DNA from: Sorangium sp025924095
Lineage (GTDB): Bacteria; Myxococcota_A; Polyangia; Polyangiales; Polyangiaceae
Direction of reading: 5' to 3'
DNA: 64,000 bases
Assembly: GCF_051521505.1 (NCBI RefSeq)
Contig: NZ_CP150356.1
Span: forward strand, 4,402,001-4,466,000
Under the pieces are notes generated by a model. That model saw nothing but the letters and a program-made list of their open reading frames with translations. It did no database searches and was not told the DNA's origin. The position numbers and the translations under genes were made by a program. Positions 54,370 through 62,864 of the stretch are shown here, in pieces (within the stretch, counting starts at the first letter, position 1; every line of letters starts with the position of its first letter).

Positions 54370-55716
54370 CTACGGCGCCGGCGTGCGCGGCGGCGAGCCG
54401 TCGAGATCTGCCATCTTCCCCTCTCGCTCCAGGCGCCAGATGTCCTCGTCGGTGACGAACTCCTGCGCGAGGAGCTCCCGCGCCCGCTTGATCTTGGCGA
54501 GGAGGACCGGCTCCGTGACCGGGGTGCTCGACCCCTTGGTCGGCACGGGCGGCGGCTTCATCAGCGAGAACGTCCCGCGCGCCGCGTACCCCTCCGCCGT
54601 CTTCCCCTCGAGAAGGTACGTGATCGTGAAGACGTCCGGTTCGTCGACCGCGTCGAGCCTTACCTCCACATCGACTCCCTGCCCCGGTGGGATCTCGACA
54701 AGCCCGAGCGAGACCTCCTCGGGCGGTGAGCTGTCCGAAGCCTTCGCGTAGTGCCGCACCGCCGTGACCGTATCGATCCGCACCGGCGCGTCGCGGTGAT
54801 GCCAGAGGCGGAAGGCCTGCCGGACCACACCGTCGCCGTCTTGCTCGGGAAAGCGGCGCGCCGGCGTCGCCACGAGGGTCACGATCCCCCGCTCGGCGAG
54901 GTTCTGAAAGACCATGTTCGGGATCTGGAGCAGAGCGCGGCCGGTGAGCTTCTCCCCCCCTTCGCCCCGGACCTCCACCCGGAGCAGAAACTCGGAGACG
55001 AGCGCGGTTTGCCGACGGCGCTCGTAGCTGTGGGTCACGAACGGAGCCCTTGTCTCCTCCGAATCGCCGTCGTCGAACACCCAGGCATAGCTCGCGGGCT
55101 TGAACGGCCTTGCGTGGGGGTCGTCCTTGACCCCGACGTCCACGATCCGCGCCGTGAGCTCGACCTCATCGGCGGTGTTGGGCAGGAGCCTGTGGGTGAT
55201 GGCGACGATCCGCTCCGGCTTGCAGTCGTTGACCTTGTATCTCGGAACCTCGATCTGACTCATCACGTTGTTTCGCCCGAACACCGAGATCGTGGGCATC
55301 GCGTACGATCCGTCCAGATCGGGCCAGATGCGGAGCGGCACCCGCGATCCCGTGTGCCTGCCAATGACGGTGTGGAGGTATTCATCTGTCCCGTTCGTGG
55401 TATGGGAGCGCACGGCGATGAGGTTCTCCTCGCCGGCGCACACTTCCGGCTTCTCGACCTCGACCTCGTCGATGAGGGGGGCCGGATCCTCCGCGGACGC
55501 CTTCGTGCTTGCCGCGGTGGCGCTCGCCGCGGTGACGCTCGCCGCGCGTTTTGCGCTCGGCGGGGCCTCGGGCGCGCTCGCCCTCGGCGCCGCCCGAACG
55601 GGCTCGGGGGCCGTGGGAGCGCGGAGGCACCAGATCAAGAGCCCCAGCGCGGCGGCGAGCGCCGCCACACCGGCCCATCGCGTCTTTGACCGATGCGCGC
55701 CGATCTTGGTCGTCAT
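54370..55716 (-). CDS. Membrane-anchored protein with a PKD-like domain, 448 aa
   Basis: The N-terminus has a short basic segment and one membrane helix (WAGVAALAAALGLLIWCL, about residues 14-31). An Ala/Pro/Ser-rich linker follows, so the bulk is periplasmic. A PKD-like segment (YAWVFDDGDSEE ... THSYERR) lies near 208-232, and several beta-rich stretches follow (VSEFLLRVEVRGEGGE; VDVEVRLDAVDEPDVFTITYLLEG). The C-terminus is a charged helix (LLAKIKRARELLAQEFVTDEDIWRLERE). I do not recognise the full-length family. It could be a cell-envelope adhesion or sensing protein. Confidence 0.65.
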   Translation of the reverse strand: MTTKIGAHRSKTRWAGVAALAAALGLLIWCLRAPTAPEPVRAAPRASAPEAPPSAKRAASVTAASATAASTKASAEDPAPLIDEVEVEKPEVCAGEENLIAVRSHTTNGTDEYLHTVIGRHTGSRVPLRIWPDLDGSYAMPTISVFGRNNVMSQIEVPRYKVNDCKPERIVAITHRLLPNTADEVELTARIVDVGVKDDPHARPFKPASYAWVFDDGDSEETRAPFVTHSYERRRQTALVSEFLLRVEVRGEGGEKLTGRALLQIPNMVFQNLAERGIVTLVATPARRFPEQDGDGVVRQAFRLWHHRDAPVRIDTVTAVRHYAKASDSSPPEEVSLGLVEIPPGQGVDVEVRLDAVDEPDVFTITYLLEGKTAEGYAARGTFSLMKPPPVPTKGSSTPVTEPVLLAKIKRARELLAQEFVTDEDIWRLEREGKMADLDGSPPRTPAP

Positions 55717-55764
55717 GGCCTGAGCTCCTCGCGTCCTTGTGCTCGAACGCTCGTCAAACGCTCG

Positions 55765-56802
55765 TCAGTACCAGCACCCGTAGACGTTGCCGCCGGAGTT
55801 CCACTGGACGTTGTGGTTCATATCGGCGGACCAGACGGTCGCGCCGGGTTGCGTCCCCCAGGCGTGCCCGCTCCAGCCGCCGATGAGGTCGGGGCTGATG
55901 GACACGGCGACGGTCTTCGGGTCGTCGCGGACGCCTCTCCACAAGCTGCTGCTGCTGGTGTCGCACGCGTGAGAGGCCATGCAGTTTGCGACCTGATCGG
56001 CGGCCTTTCCGCAGACGTCCGCGAAGCAGGCGATCGAGGTGCCGAGCGAGCCCCAGAACCCCAGGCTGTCCTCGCAGTCGCCCCTCACCCCGGCGTGAAG
56101 GGCGTTGGCCGCGCTGGCGAGCTTGGTGTGGTTGTACGTGTACGGGGGGATGGCGCCCTGGCCGTCGGCATGGTGCGCGTAGGCCAGGAACGAGGAGCAG
56201 ACCATGCCGTTGTTCCACGCCGGGCCGCCGGTCGGGGTGCCCTCGGTGCTGCGGTACTGGTAGAACGAGTACCGCACCGGGCCGCCGCGAATGCTCAGTC
56301 GAGTGAACGCGGCTGCTTCGTCGATGATCGAGGGAGCGGCGTAGTAAGGCACATCCCACCAGATGGTGTTGCCGATCGACGCGGCCTTCACGGGATCGCC
56401 GACCTGATAGGTCAGCGCGGTCGAGCCGCTCGCGCCGCTCCCGTAGAGGAAGCGGTAGATCCCGCCCTGGTTGACCTGCTCGAGCCCAGGATAGCCCTCG
56501 AGCAGGTCGCTGGGCCTGACGGGCGCGCTGCACACCGCAGGCCAGGAGTTCTCTCTCGGCTGCTTCATCGTGGCGTGCGTCACCCACTTTCCGGGGCCAT
56601 GCGACAGCATCGAGTGCGTCCGGACCTCGCCGACGGCGTTAAGGACGTCCCCGATGGGCCCGGAGCCGGCGCTGAACACGGCCGCGCCGTTCGGCGCATT
56701 CCAGCCGGCGCTGGAGTACCCGCACGCCTGCTCGGCGGCGGCAGCGGCGGAGGCGAGGCACGACGATACGACGACGAGCGGCAGGACGATCGCTGGGTTC
56801 AC
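55765..56802 (-). CDS. Secreted Cys-rich protein, possibly permuted NlpC/P60-like
   Basis: A 345-aa exported protein. I prefer the GTG at 56802, which follows a good GGAGG (56810-56814) with 7-base spacing, over the ATG at 56826. The signal peptide is NPAIVLPLVVVSSCLASAAAAA. The mature protein has 10 or more Cys. It has a His-containing segment near the start (VRTHSMLSHGPGKWVTHATM) and a later NNGMVCSSFLAYAHH. A His-first, Cys-later order is what a circularly permuted papain-like (NlpC/P60, YiiX-type) hydrolase would show, but this is a weak match. Otherwise the family is unknown. Confidence 0.55.
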   Translation of the reverse strand: MNPAIVLPLVVVSSCLASAAAAAEQACGYSSAGWNAPNGAAVFSAGSGPIGDVLNAVGEVRTHSMLSHGPGKWVTHATMKQPRENSWPAVCSAPVRPSDLLEGYPGLEQVNQGGIYRFLYGSGASGSTALTYQVGDPVKAASIGNTIWWDVPYYAAPSIIDEAAAFTRLSIRGGPVRYSFYQYRSTEGTPTGGPAWNNGMVCSSFLAYAHHADGQGAIPPYTYNHTKLASAANALHAGVRGDCEDSLGFWGSLGTSIACFADVCGKAADQVANCMASHACDTSSSSLWRGVRDDPKTVAVSISPDLIGGWSGHAWGTQPGATVWSADMNHNVQWNSGGNVYGCWY

Positions 56803-56872
56803 GGGCGCACCTCCGAGCGACAGCATGGCTGTCGGGATACGAGGCAGTGACGCGGGCGCGTGGAGCGTCCCG

Positions 56873-56995
56873 GGCTCTGACGGACGAACGTCGCGAGCGG
56901 CCCGATGCGGCGGGCGTGCTCGCTCGAGATACGGAAGGATTCCTCGCCCGCTCTCCCCAAGCTCGGGCCGCTCGCGACGTTCGTCCGTCAGAGCC
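56873..56995. repeat. Perfect 33-bp inverted repeat with 57-bp loop (MITE-like or hairpin)
   Basis: Bases 56873-56905 are the exact reverse complement of 56963-56995 over all 33 positions (outer end GGCTCTGACGGACGAACG). The 57-base loop has no arm similarity. The element is 123 bp, in the 419-bp gap (56803-57221) between the secreted-protein start and the truncated GMC gene. It may be a miniature inverted-repeat element or a strong transcript hairpin ending the GMC transcript. No T-run follows. Confidence 0.9.
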
Positions 56996-57221
56996 TATGG
57001 TTCGCGGGGTCGAACCGACGGACACCCCGAGGGGGCGGCGCACGCGCGGCCCCCTCATCGCAGGATAATAGTGTGGTCTCAAGAAACAATGGGCAAGCGG
57101 AAAATGGAGGCGAGATTGCCTCATGCGGCCGTGATCAAACGTGCTGCATGGTCAGGTCCCGCTGACACGCAGGACGGATTGGCGAGACCCTGGAGCACCT
57201 CGGCCAAGCGCAGCTCGAGCT

Positions 57222-58913
57222 TCAAACGCGAGAGCTCCCTTGCGCGGGTCGTCCGCGAGCTTGTCCGAAGGTTCCTTTCGACGGAGGGAAGGCGCCATCC
57301 TGCCATCCCATGAGATTGGGCGCCCGACAGCACCTCACGGCAGCCTGGCCGCGGTCTGGGACGACGAGCTCGGCGCGGCGATGCGCGAGGCGCGGCGCGC
57401 GGTGCACGAGGAGGGGGTGGTGGAGGCGCTGCTCGAGGATCTGCGGCGGAGCGAGGGGGTGGGCTGAGAAGGGATCGCGTCGCCTCGGCTGCCCGCTCTG
57501 CCCGGCGCCCTCGTGCTCGAGCCGGTGCTCGCGGAACGTGGCCCCGAGCGCGTCGAAGATCCGGTCGTGGATCGCGCGCGCGGCCGTCATGCCGTCGCGG
57601 GTATAGGGGTCGACGCGGTAATGAAGACGCGGCCGCGGCAACCCGAGCGCGTCGCGCTGATCGAAGGCAGGCGTGACGCGGTTGTCGGGATCGGGGAGCT
57701 GCTCCATCAAGCTGGACACGCAGAGCTGCCGGGTGCAATGCCACGCGAGCTCTGCAGAGAGCCGCTTGCCCCGTAGACCCTTGCGCACGAGATCGGCCGC
57801 CAGCACCCCCGGCCCGCCGATCGGCCACTGCCACCCGCTGTTGCCGAGCTCCACCCGGAAGGCGGCGCGCACCCCCCGAGAGGCGCTGTTCCGCGTGGCG
57901 TCGATCCCCGCCGTCGAGAGCGGTCCGCGGGGCTGCCCGAGCGCGTCCCCGGCGAGCGCCCAGCTCAGCTGGATGGGGTGATCCATGAGGTTGCGCCCCA
58001 CCTGGCCGCTCCGGTTCGCGACCCCGTCCGGCAGCGCGTCGGTCCGGGACATCAGGAGCAGCTTGGGCGTCTCGATCCCGTGCGCCGCCACGATATAGAC
58101 CTTGCCCGAGGCCTCGTGCTCGGTGCCGTCCGGGCGCTTGAACAGGACACGCGACACGCGCCCGTCAGGGCCGACGCCGACGGCGATGGCGATGGCCTCT
58201 TCCACGATCCGCACGCCGGCCAGCTCGGCCTTCTTCACGTGCACCGAGGCGTCATAGCGCGCCACGATCGGGCAGATCGGGATGCAGGAGTTGTTGCCGC
58301 AGCACGCGGGCCGGCCGTCGTACGCGGCGCTGTTGCGCGCCTGCGCCGTGGCGGTCACCCGATAGCCGAGGGCCGAGATCCTGTCGGCGATGCGCAGATC
58401 CGAGTAGCTGTGGGGGATGGGCGCCATCGGGTAAGGCGCGCTGCGCGGCGAGCCGAGGCTCTCGTCGCCGGCCACGCCCATCTCGATCTCGCTCTCGACG
58501 TACCAGGGTTCGAGCGCGTCGTACGCCAGGGGCCAGTCGACGCCGACTCCATGAAGGGTCTTCATCCGGAGATCGTCGGGCAGGAAGCGGAGGGCGGTCC
58601 CGAGCCAGTGCCAGGTCGTCCCGCCGACGACGCGGAGGTACGTGCTCTTGAAGAGATCCGGGCCCTCCTGCACGTAGTACCCGCCGGGAGCGCCCTCGCT
58701 GGGCGCAGGCGCGGCCACGGAGCGCGGAAAGGGGACCTCCAGCGTCTTGACCACGGCGCTCCGGAACGCGCTGGCGGCCTTGTCGCGGTCGACCCGTGGC
58801 CCCGACTCCAGCACAAGCACCCTGGCGCCCGCCTTCGCGAGCCGGTAGCCGGCCAGCGTCCCCGCGATGCCCGCGCCCACGATGACCACATCCGCTTGCA
58901 GCCTGTCCCCCAT
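57222..58913 (-). pseudogene. GMC-family FAD oxidoreductase, C-terminus lost at a repeat
   Basis: Residues 1-469 are a GMC/sorbitol-gluconate dehydrogenase-type flavoprotein. It has VVIVGAGIAGTLAGYRLAKAGARVLVLESG at the FAD site, GGTTWHW, a Cys-rich CCGNNSCIPICP segment and AAHGIETPKLLLMS. The C-terminal block that normally starts GAGHIMGT...RMG and carries the catalytic His is missing. After HEGAG (about 57504) the frame enters unrelated DNA, including the dispersed repeat 57369-57500, and runs on to 57222. About 60-75 residues are lost, so the enzyme should be inactive. It starts at the ATG at 58913 and lies 40 bases after its small-subunit gene. Confidence 0.8.
57369..57500 (+). repeat. 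Dispersed ~131-bp repeat, copy B, at the GMC breakpoint
   Basis: Copy B of the repeat at 54200-54330. It keeps an open plus-strand frame coding ...AMREARRAVHEEGVVEALLEDLRRSEG and a TGA stop at about 57465-57467, followed by the shared GAAGGGATCGCG... tail. This resembles the 3' end of some unidentified gene. Its right boundary coincides with the point where the GMC coding sequence stops matching its family. Confidence 0.75.
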
Positions 58914-58953
58914 ACCGAGCTCCTTCCGGGCGGCGGCAGCGCGCCTCGCCGCC

Positions 58954-59490
58954 TCATCCCGCGGGCGGCTCGCCCCAGAACCCCATCGCCCCGCCGCAGG
59001 TGCCCGGCGCGCTCGCGTAAGGGAGCGATCTCCACGCGAGCGAGCCCTCGTAGGTCGCCAGCGCGCGCCCGTCGGCCGCGTCGTACTCGCCCGTGTACCA
59101 GAACAGGAGGATCTCGTCCGCGAGCGCCCGCAGGCGCCCGTCGTCGAAGACGCCCCGCGCGGTCAGGTCATCGAGGGTGCACGCCGGAGCGTCGCCGACG
59201 AGCCCCGCCCTGGCATAGAGGTCCTCGAGCGCCGCGGCCTGCTCCGGACGTGCGAGGAGGCAGTCGAGGTAGATCTGCGCGTGGTCCCGGACGAGGTCGT
59301 CCACCCCGGTGAGCACCGTGGACAGGGCGAGGAACCGGTCGAGCGGCGTGGCGGCCCGGCCGCGGATCACGTGCCCCGCGAGGCCGGCGGCGGCGGCGGC
59401 GAGCAGCGCGGAGGTGAAGAGGGCGAAACGGCGCCGGCCCATGCGGACGACGGCGCGTGAGAGGGCGGTCGAGGTGCCGGGCCTTGCCAT
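58954..59490 (-). CDS. Sugar dehydrogenase small subunit (FAD-SLDH type), Tat-like signal
   Basis: A 178-aa partner of membrane FAD-dependent sugar dehydrogenases (sorbitol dehydrogenase small-subunit family). A twin-Arg-like signal, MGRRRFALFTSALLAAAAAGLAG, precedes the domain with LDRFLALSTVLTGVDDL and ADEILLFWYTGEYDAADG. The family-ending Y-E-x-x-L-x-W ... G-x-C-G motif is seen as TYEGSLAWRSLPY and GTCGGAMGFWGEPP. I use the ATG at 59490; the frame opens at 59649 but that part reads as non-coding. It is followed by the truncated GMC subunit, so the complex is probably non-functional here. The 289 bases upstream (59491-59779) contain nothing else recognised. Confidence 0.8.
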   Translation of the reverse strand: MARPGTSTALSRAVVRMGRRRFALFTSALLAAAAAGLAGHVIRGRAATPLDRFLALSTVLTGVDDLVRDHAQIYLDCLLARPEQAAALEDLYARAGLVGDAPACTLDDLTARGVFDDGRLRALADEILLFWYTGEYDAADGRALATYEGSLAWRSLPYASAPGTCGGAMGFWGEPPAG

Positions 59491-59779
59491 CGTTCTCTGG
59501 AGGATCCGCCCCGAATTGAACTGCTGGATGCCGCTGTTGCCACGGGGGAGGCTCGTGGCGCAGGCCATGGTGGCATGAGGGACGAGGTGCCCGGCGTCAA
59601 TCGCGATCTCGCCTGGTTCACGAGGCTCGCTCCCATCCATCGTATCCATTCTCTCTCTGCGTGACCGTCTCTGCCTGATCGCTCCGTCAGGGTCGTTCGC
59701 CCGAGTCCGGCGCGATGAGATACGACCAGGCGTACAACGCGTCGACGGGCGGCTCAGCGACGGTGTCGACGAAACCGCC

Positions 59780-60502
59780 TCAGCTCGCCCCGCAAGCGAT
59801 CATCAGCTGACAGAAGGCGACGAACATCATCGCGCCGATCGTGAAGCAGCCGAATCGCCAGCCCTTGCCGCTAGCGCCTGCTCCCGCTACCAGGAGGCCC
59901 GCCGCGCCCGGGGGCTCGGGGGACTTTTTTTTTACGGTCGGCACCCTCTTCCACCGCGCGGGCAGGGCCTCGCCGTCGAGCAGCGCCACCGGCGGCGTGC
60001 GCTTGACGATCGCCAGCGCGCTCGCCGCGCGGCTCTCCTGATGGCTGCGCTTCCAGGCGCGGATCGCCGCCTCGGGGAGCCCGAACACCTCGCCCGAGCC
60101 GTACGTCCCCGCGAGCCCGGCGAGCACGCGAAGGTGCCAGTCGGCGGGGACCGCCCCGGGCAACGACTCGACCGCTTCGGGGGGGACCGGGGGGAACCAG
60201 ACCGCGAAGTGCTGGACCTGCCGTCCGGTCCAGTCCTTCCGCGCCGGATCGAGGAACCGCGCCGCCACGTAGGGATAGGCGCGCGGCTCGTCCGGCCCGC
60301 GCCCGTCGATCTCGAGCAGGCCATAGCGGGGCTCTCCGGCGCCCGCGTCGGCGTCGCCGATCATGGCCTCGAGCGTCGTGAGCCAGGCGGGGAGCGCCGG
60401 GATCTCGGGAACGCAGATGAGCTCGTAGTCCCAGTGCTCGCCGCGCGTCCTCCAGAGGAGGCGCGATGTCTCGACGAGGGGCAGCGGCGCGGGCGTGAGC
60501 AT
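59780..60502 (-). CDS. Unknown protein with C-terminal membrane anchor and A9 tract
   Basis: A 240-aa protein. Residues 1-170 form a soluble mixed domain (SRLLWRTRGEHWDYELIC; VQHFAVWFPPVPPEAVESL; YGSGEVFGLPEAAIRAWK). A Lys/Pro/Gly-rich linker follows, then one membrane helix (FGCFTIGAMMFVAFCQLMIAC) at the extreme C-terminus. Nine consecutive A on the coding strand (plus-strand T9, 59925-59933) encode KKK in the linker. It is 7 bases after the GTPase gene and likely co-transcribed, so it may be a membrane partner or regulator of that GTPase. The family is not recognised. Confidence 0.65.
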   Translation of the reverse strand: MLTPAPLPLVETSRLLWRTRGEHWDYELICVPEIPALPAWLTTLEAMIGDADAGAGEPRYGLLEIDGRGPDEPRAYPYVAARFLDPARKDWTGRQVQHFAVWFPPVPPEAVESLPGAVPADWHLRVLAGLAGTYGSGEVFGLPEAAIRAWKRSHQESRAASALAIVKRTPPVALLDGEALPARWKRVPTVKKKSPEPPGAAGLLVAGAGASGKGWRFGCFTIGAMMFVAFCQLMIACGAS

Positions 60503-60509
60503 GACGACC

Positions 60510-61592
60510 CTACTGGTTCTGGTGGTAGGCGCGGGCTCCCTCGTCGTCGCGCAGGGCCGCGACCATGGCGGTCAGGACCGCCGTGAAGGTGTCGCCCTTG
60601 CGGATCGCGTCCTCGCGCGCCTTCTTGAGCCGGTCGAGCCGGGTGGTCGCGAAGTCCTTGATCGAGACGAACCGCAGGATCTTGCTCACGATCTGGTATC
60701 GCTTCGGCAGGAAGTCGTCGAGGGAGTCGACGAACTGCACGAGCTCGCGCAGGCCCTGGAAGAACGTCTCTCCGGTCGACTTCTCCTTCCTCGCGGCCTG
60801 CGCCTCCCGGACCGCGCCCTCGACCGTGCTCACGAGGATCGCGGGGGCGAGGGTGCGCACGCCGAGCGAGGTCCCCGGGTCGACCTGCGCGTCGGCCGGG
60901 GCGGCGACCGACGAGAGCAGCATGAAGCGGTGTCCGAACGCGTGCTCGGCGCGGAGCACCGAGCAGAGCTTCGCGAGCTGGTCGTCGGCGTCCCGGCAGA
61001 CTTCGCGCTCGAAGTCCCTCGCGGCGTAGTCCGGCGGGAAGAGATCGGCCTTGCTGAGGGCGAGGATCCACTCCCGGGGGAAGCTCACCTCGTCGCCCGT
61101 GGCGGCGCTCGCCCGGCGCAGCCGGTCGCACTCGTCGGCGAAGTGCTCGAAGAGCCACCGGATGTACCCGGTGCCCTCGTTCCGGTACTTCGCGCCGTCC
61201 GCGAGGAGGATGCCCACCTGGCTCATGCCGAGCCGGAGCAGGCCCTGGCGCATCGCCTCGCGCTCGTCGGCGTCGACCGGCTCGTCCTCCCACCAGCGCC
61301 CGGGGTAGTCGTACCAGTGAATGCGGAGCGCCGGATCGGGCAGGTCCCTCGGGAAGAAATCGAACTCGTACTCGTCGAAGCGCGTGCTGCCGTCCGGGAA
61401 CCTGCCGTCTTCGAGGCGGTAAAAGCGCCCGAGGAGCTGGTTGCCCTGCGCCTTGTTGACCGCCTGGATCTTGTACGCGTACTCCTGCTGGAACGAGGGC
61501 TGGGTCTGCGCCCGGTAGAAGGCCGCGAGGAGGACCGTCTTGCCGGCGCCGGAGGCGCCGAACAAGGCGACGTGCAGATCGAGGGGCGGCAT
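60510..61592 (-). CDS. TRAFAC-like P-loop GTPase
   Basis: A 360-aa P-loop protein. It has G1 LFGASGAGKTVLL at residues 10-22, a G3-like WYDYPGRWWEDE near 98 and a G4-like LALSKADLFPPD near 187. A helical C-terminus of about 100 residues follows (ELVQFVDSLDDFLPKRYQIV; TRLDRLKKAREDAIRKG). Small GTPases of this kind in bacteria act with a dedicated partner, here probably the next gene. I use the ATG at 61592 (MPPLDLHVALFG), which puts the P-loop close to the N-terminus as usual. The cellular role is unknown. Confidence 0.8.
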   Translation of the reverse strand: MPPLDLHVALFGASGAGKTVLLAAFYRAQTQPSFQQEYAYKIQAVNKAQGNQLLGRFYRLEDGRFPDGSTRFDEYEFDFFPRDLPDPALRIHWYDYPGRWWEDEPVDADEREAMRQGLLRLGMSQVGILLADGAKYRNEGTGYIRWLFEHFADECDRLRRASAATGDEVSFPREWILALSKADLFPPDYAARDFEREVCRDADDQLAKLCSVLRAEHAFGHRFMLLSSVAAPADAQVDPGTSLGVRTLAPAILVSTVEGAVREAQAARKEKSTGETFFQGLRELVQFVDSLDDFLPKRYQIVSKILRFVSIKDFATTRLDRLKKAREDAIRKGDTFTAVLTAMVAALRDDEGARAYHQNQ

Positions 61593-61733
61593 GACGGGAT
61601 GCGTACGGGAGCGCGCGCCCCGGCACAAGCGCCGGCGCGCACGGCCCTGCGCGCCGCGCGCGACGCGGCGGACGAGCGCGGCCGAGGCCGCCGCCCCGCC
61701 AGGACGCGCGGCAGCGTCCGCTCGATCCGAGCG

Positions 61734-62864
61734 CTACTCCACCTGCACTTCCCGCCGTATCACGCTCGCGCCGCCCCGCGTGTCGTGAACCACCGCCCAC
61801 AGCGACACACGCCCCGGCTCCGAGGGCGGCGTCCACGTGGTCTCGTTGCCGCCGCGGGCGCCGGTCACCGTGTCGCTCACAAGGCGACGCGCCCCGTCGA
61901 ACCCGCCCCCGTCCGTGTAGTAGTCGACCCAGATCGCCTCGCGCACCGGCGGCCCGCCGAGCCCGGCGGCCTCCACGTCCGGCTCGGCGGCGTCGGACGG
62001 CACGAGCGCCTCGATCTCGTACGTCGTGCACTCGTCCTCCGCCGGCTCCGCTGGGCCGCAGCCCTGGACCTGCGCTTCCTGTCGAACGCACCGCTGCACG
62101 ACGGGCAAACCGCCCTCGCCCGGCGTGACCTCACTGTCCTCGAGCTTCAACGTGAACCCGTCGATCGGCGGGTTCGTGTTGGGTCGCTTGTCCTTGAAGA
62201 CGTATACCTGCGTGTAGCCCACGACAAAGCTGTCCGGGCCGAGCACCGACCCGTCCTCCCCGACGCATTCCAGCGGAAACCCGGCCTCCGCCGCCGCCGC
62301 CGCCACGCGGGTCTGGCCGGCGCACACGGTGAAGAACACATAGGCCGTCGAGTACACGCTCCCGGTCTCGGTCGGCTGTGCGCCCTCGAGGATGTCGTCG
62401 GGCAAGACCATCTTGAACCTGGCCTTGCCCGGCTCGCCGCTCTGCTCCGCGGTCATGTCGTCCCGATCGAAGAGCCTGGGCGCGCCCTCCGCCTCCTCGT
62501 TCTCGCCGTTCTCCGCCGCGCCCCCGGGGGCGAACTCCCGCGCCGCGCCGAGGAGCTGCGGCAGACACCCGATGTGCTCGTCGATCCCGACAGGCGGGTT
62601 CACACAGCCACCCAGCCACATGATCTCGACCGGCCTCGGGCCGGCGCCGGCGCCGGGCGCGTCGGCGTAGGTCATCTCGAACGTCACGCCGTCGCCGAGC
62701 GGCGTCGCCACGTACGGGGTGTCCGCCGTCACCGCGAGGACGCGGAGCCCCTCCAGCTCGGACGACGGTGCGAAGTTGGCCCCCGCGCAGCAGGGAATGC
62801 CCAGGGCCAGGGTCGCGAGCGCGGCGAGCAGCGCGCGGCGCGCGGGCGGTGCGGTCCGTTTCAT
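61734..62864 (-). CDS. Secreted lipoprotein of unknown function, 376 aa
   Basis: The signal peptide LAALATLALGIPCCAG has a lipobox-like C near residue 25. The mature part is beta-rich and acidic (GVTFEMTYADAPG; VEIMWLGGCVNPP; QTRVAAAAAEAGFPLECVGEDG) and ends in an immunoglobulin-like strand pattern (RVSLWAVVHDTRGGASVIRREVQVE). Eight or more Cys outside the signal suggest periplasmic disulfides. The start ATG at 62864 shares one base with the TonB-dependent receptor stop. It is therefore probably the accessory lipoprotein of that transport system, in the same operon. Confidence 0.75.
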   Translation of the reverse strand: MKRTAPPARRALLAALATLALGIPCCAGANFAPSSELEGLRVLAVTADTPYVATPLGDGVTFEMTYADAPGAGAGPRPVEIMWLGGCVNPPVGIDEHIGCLPQLLGAAREFAPGGAAENGENEEAEGAPRLFDRDDMTAEQSGEPGKARFKMVLPDDILEGAQPTETGSVYSTAYVFFTVCAGQTRVAAAAAEAGFPLECVGEDGSVLGPDSFVVGYTQVYVFKDKRPNTNPPIDGFTLKLEDSEVTPGEGGLPVVQRCVRQEAQVQGCGPAEPAEDECTTYEIEALVPSDAAEPDVEAAGLGGPPVREAIWVDYYTDGGGFDGARRLVSDTVTGARGGNETTWTPPSEPGRVSLWAVVHDTRGGASVIRREVQVE

